Below, piece after piece: positions 5,594 to 5,794 of a DNA stretch of 5,794 nucleotides. Each line of letters starts with the position of its first letter. Position 1 is the first letter of the stretch. Source of the DNA: an uncultured Gammaproteobacteria bacterium (GTDB lineage Bacteria; Pseudomonadota; Gammaproteobacteria; SZUA-140). The translations under genes and the position numbers were made by a program. The notes beneath the pieces were generated by a model. It did no database searches. It saw only the letters and a program-made list of their open reading frames with translations, and was not told the origin of the DNA. The stretch lies in the NCBI GenBank assembly GCA_945787585.1, contig CALZIG010000237.1:1-5794 (forward strand), written 5' to 3'.

Positions 5594-5794
5594 TTATGCG
5601 TAATACTTGCCGAAGCGGTTATTCACCACCTCTGCGAGCGTGATCGATTCCTGGGTGACAAAGCCCTGGTATCGATCACTATTCTCCAGCACGATATCCA
5701 TGGCGCTGCAAATACCGGCAGCGGTCGTTACCTGAATCGATGACCACAGCTTGCCTGCGATCTCCTGCGGATAGACTTTCTTGACATAGTTTTC
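5594..5794 (-). CDS. Saccharopine dehydrogenase-family protein, C-terminal fragment (runs off the right edge)
   Basis: The last 66 codons of a gene entering from the right edge, ending with TAA at 5594-5596. Visible motifs are KVYPQEIAGKLWSSIQVTTA (residues 6-25 of the fragment), then AAGICSAMDIVL, GFVTQESITLAEV and the terminal NRFGKYYA. This pattern matches the C-terminal end of bacterial saccharopine dehydrogenase/reductase-like proteins of about 400 residues. Such enzymes use NAD(P) to interconvert saccharopine with glutamate plus alpha-aminoadipate semialdehyde; related members are lysine 6-dehydrogenases. Either activity would yield the substrate of the aldehyde dehydrogenase encoded 27 bases downstream, and the two are probably in one operon. 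The Rossmann domain and catalytic region lie outside the window, so the exact reaction cannot be fixed. Confidence 0.85.
   Translation of the reverse strand, partial: ENYVKKVYPQEIAGKLWSSIQVTTAAGICSAMDIVLENSDRYQGFVTQESITLAEVVNNRFGKYYA

Overview
The window looks like chromosomal DNA of an autotrophic proteobacterium, most likely a gammaproteobacterium. The main clue is an intact 290-residue phosphoribulokinase of the short proteobacterial (class I) type, the Calvin-cycle enzyme that makes ribulose 1,5-bisphosphate. A lipoprotein with a standard lipobox points to a Gram-negative cell envelope. The genus cannot be named from the sequence. I see no rRNA, tRNA, CRISPR array, transposase or other mobile element.

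Left part (1-2663), all on the minus strand. In transcription order: a small outer-membrane-type lipoprotein with a DUF2846-like domain, a YugP-type membrane zinc metallopeptidase, a four-helix MotA/TolQ/ExbB-type channel protein, and the first 68 codons of a MotB-like partner that runs off the left edge. The last two form an unassigned ion-driven motor-like pair. A good sigma70-type promoter candidate lies just after the peptidase gene, so the pair may be transcribed separately from the two genes before it.

Middle (2664-4048). A 356-base divergent intergenic region separates the lipoprotein gene from the phosphoribulokinase gene (plus strand). The kinase stands alone, with no RuBisCO or other Calvin-cycle gene in view, and is followed by a strong intrinsic terminator.

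Right part (4049-5794), minus strand. The end of a saccharopine dehydrogenase-family gene enters from the right edge and is followed 27 bases later by an ALDH7 (antiquitin-type) aldehyde dehydrogenase. Together they suggest the saccharopine/alpha-aminoadipate route of lysine breakdown: the reductase/dehydrogenase step yields alpha-aminoadipate semialdehyde and the ALDH7 oxidises it to alpha-aminoadipate. The kinase and aldehyde dehydrogenase genes converge on the terminator region.

Most of the window is ordinary metabolism. The part most worth following is the MotA/MotB-like pair, whose MotA-like member has a MotA/ZorA-like topology; its partner genes lie beyond the left edge.
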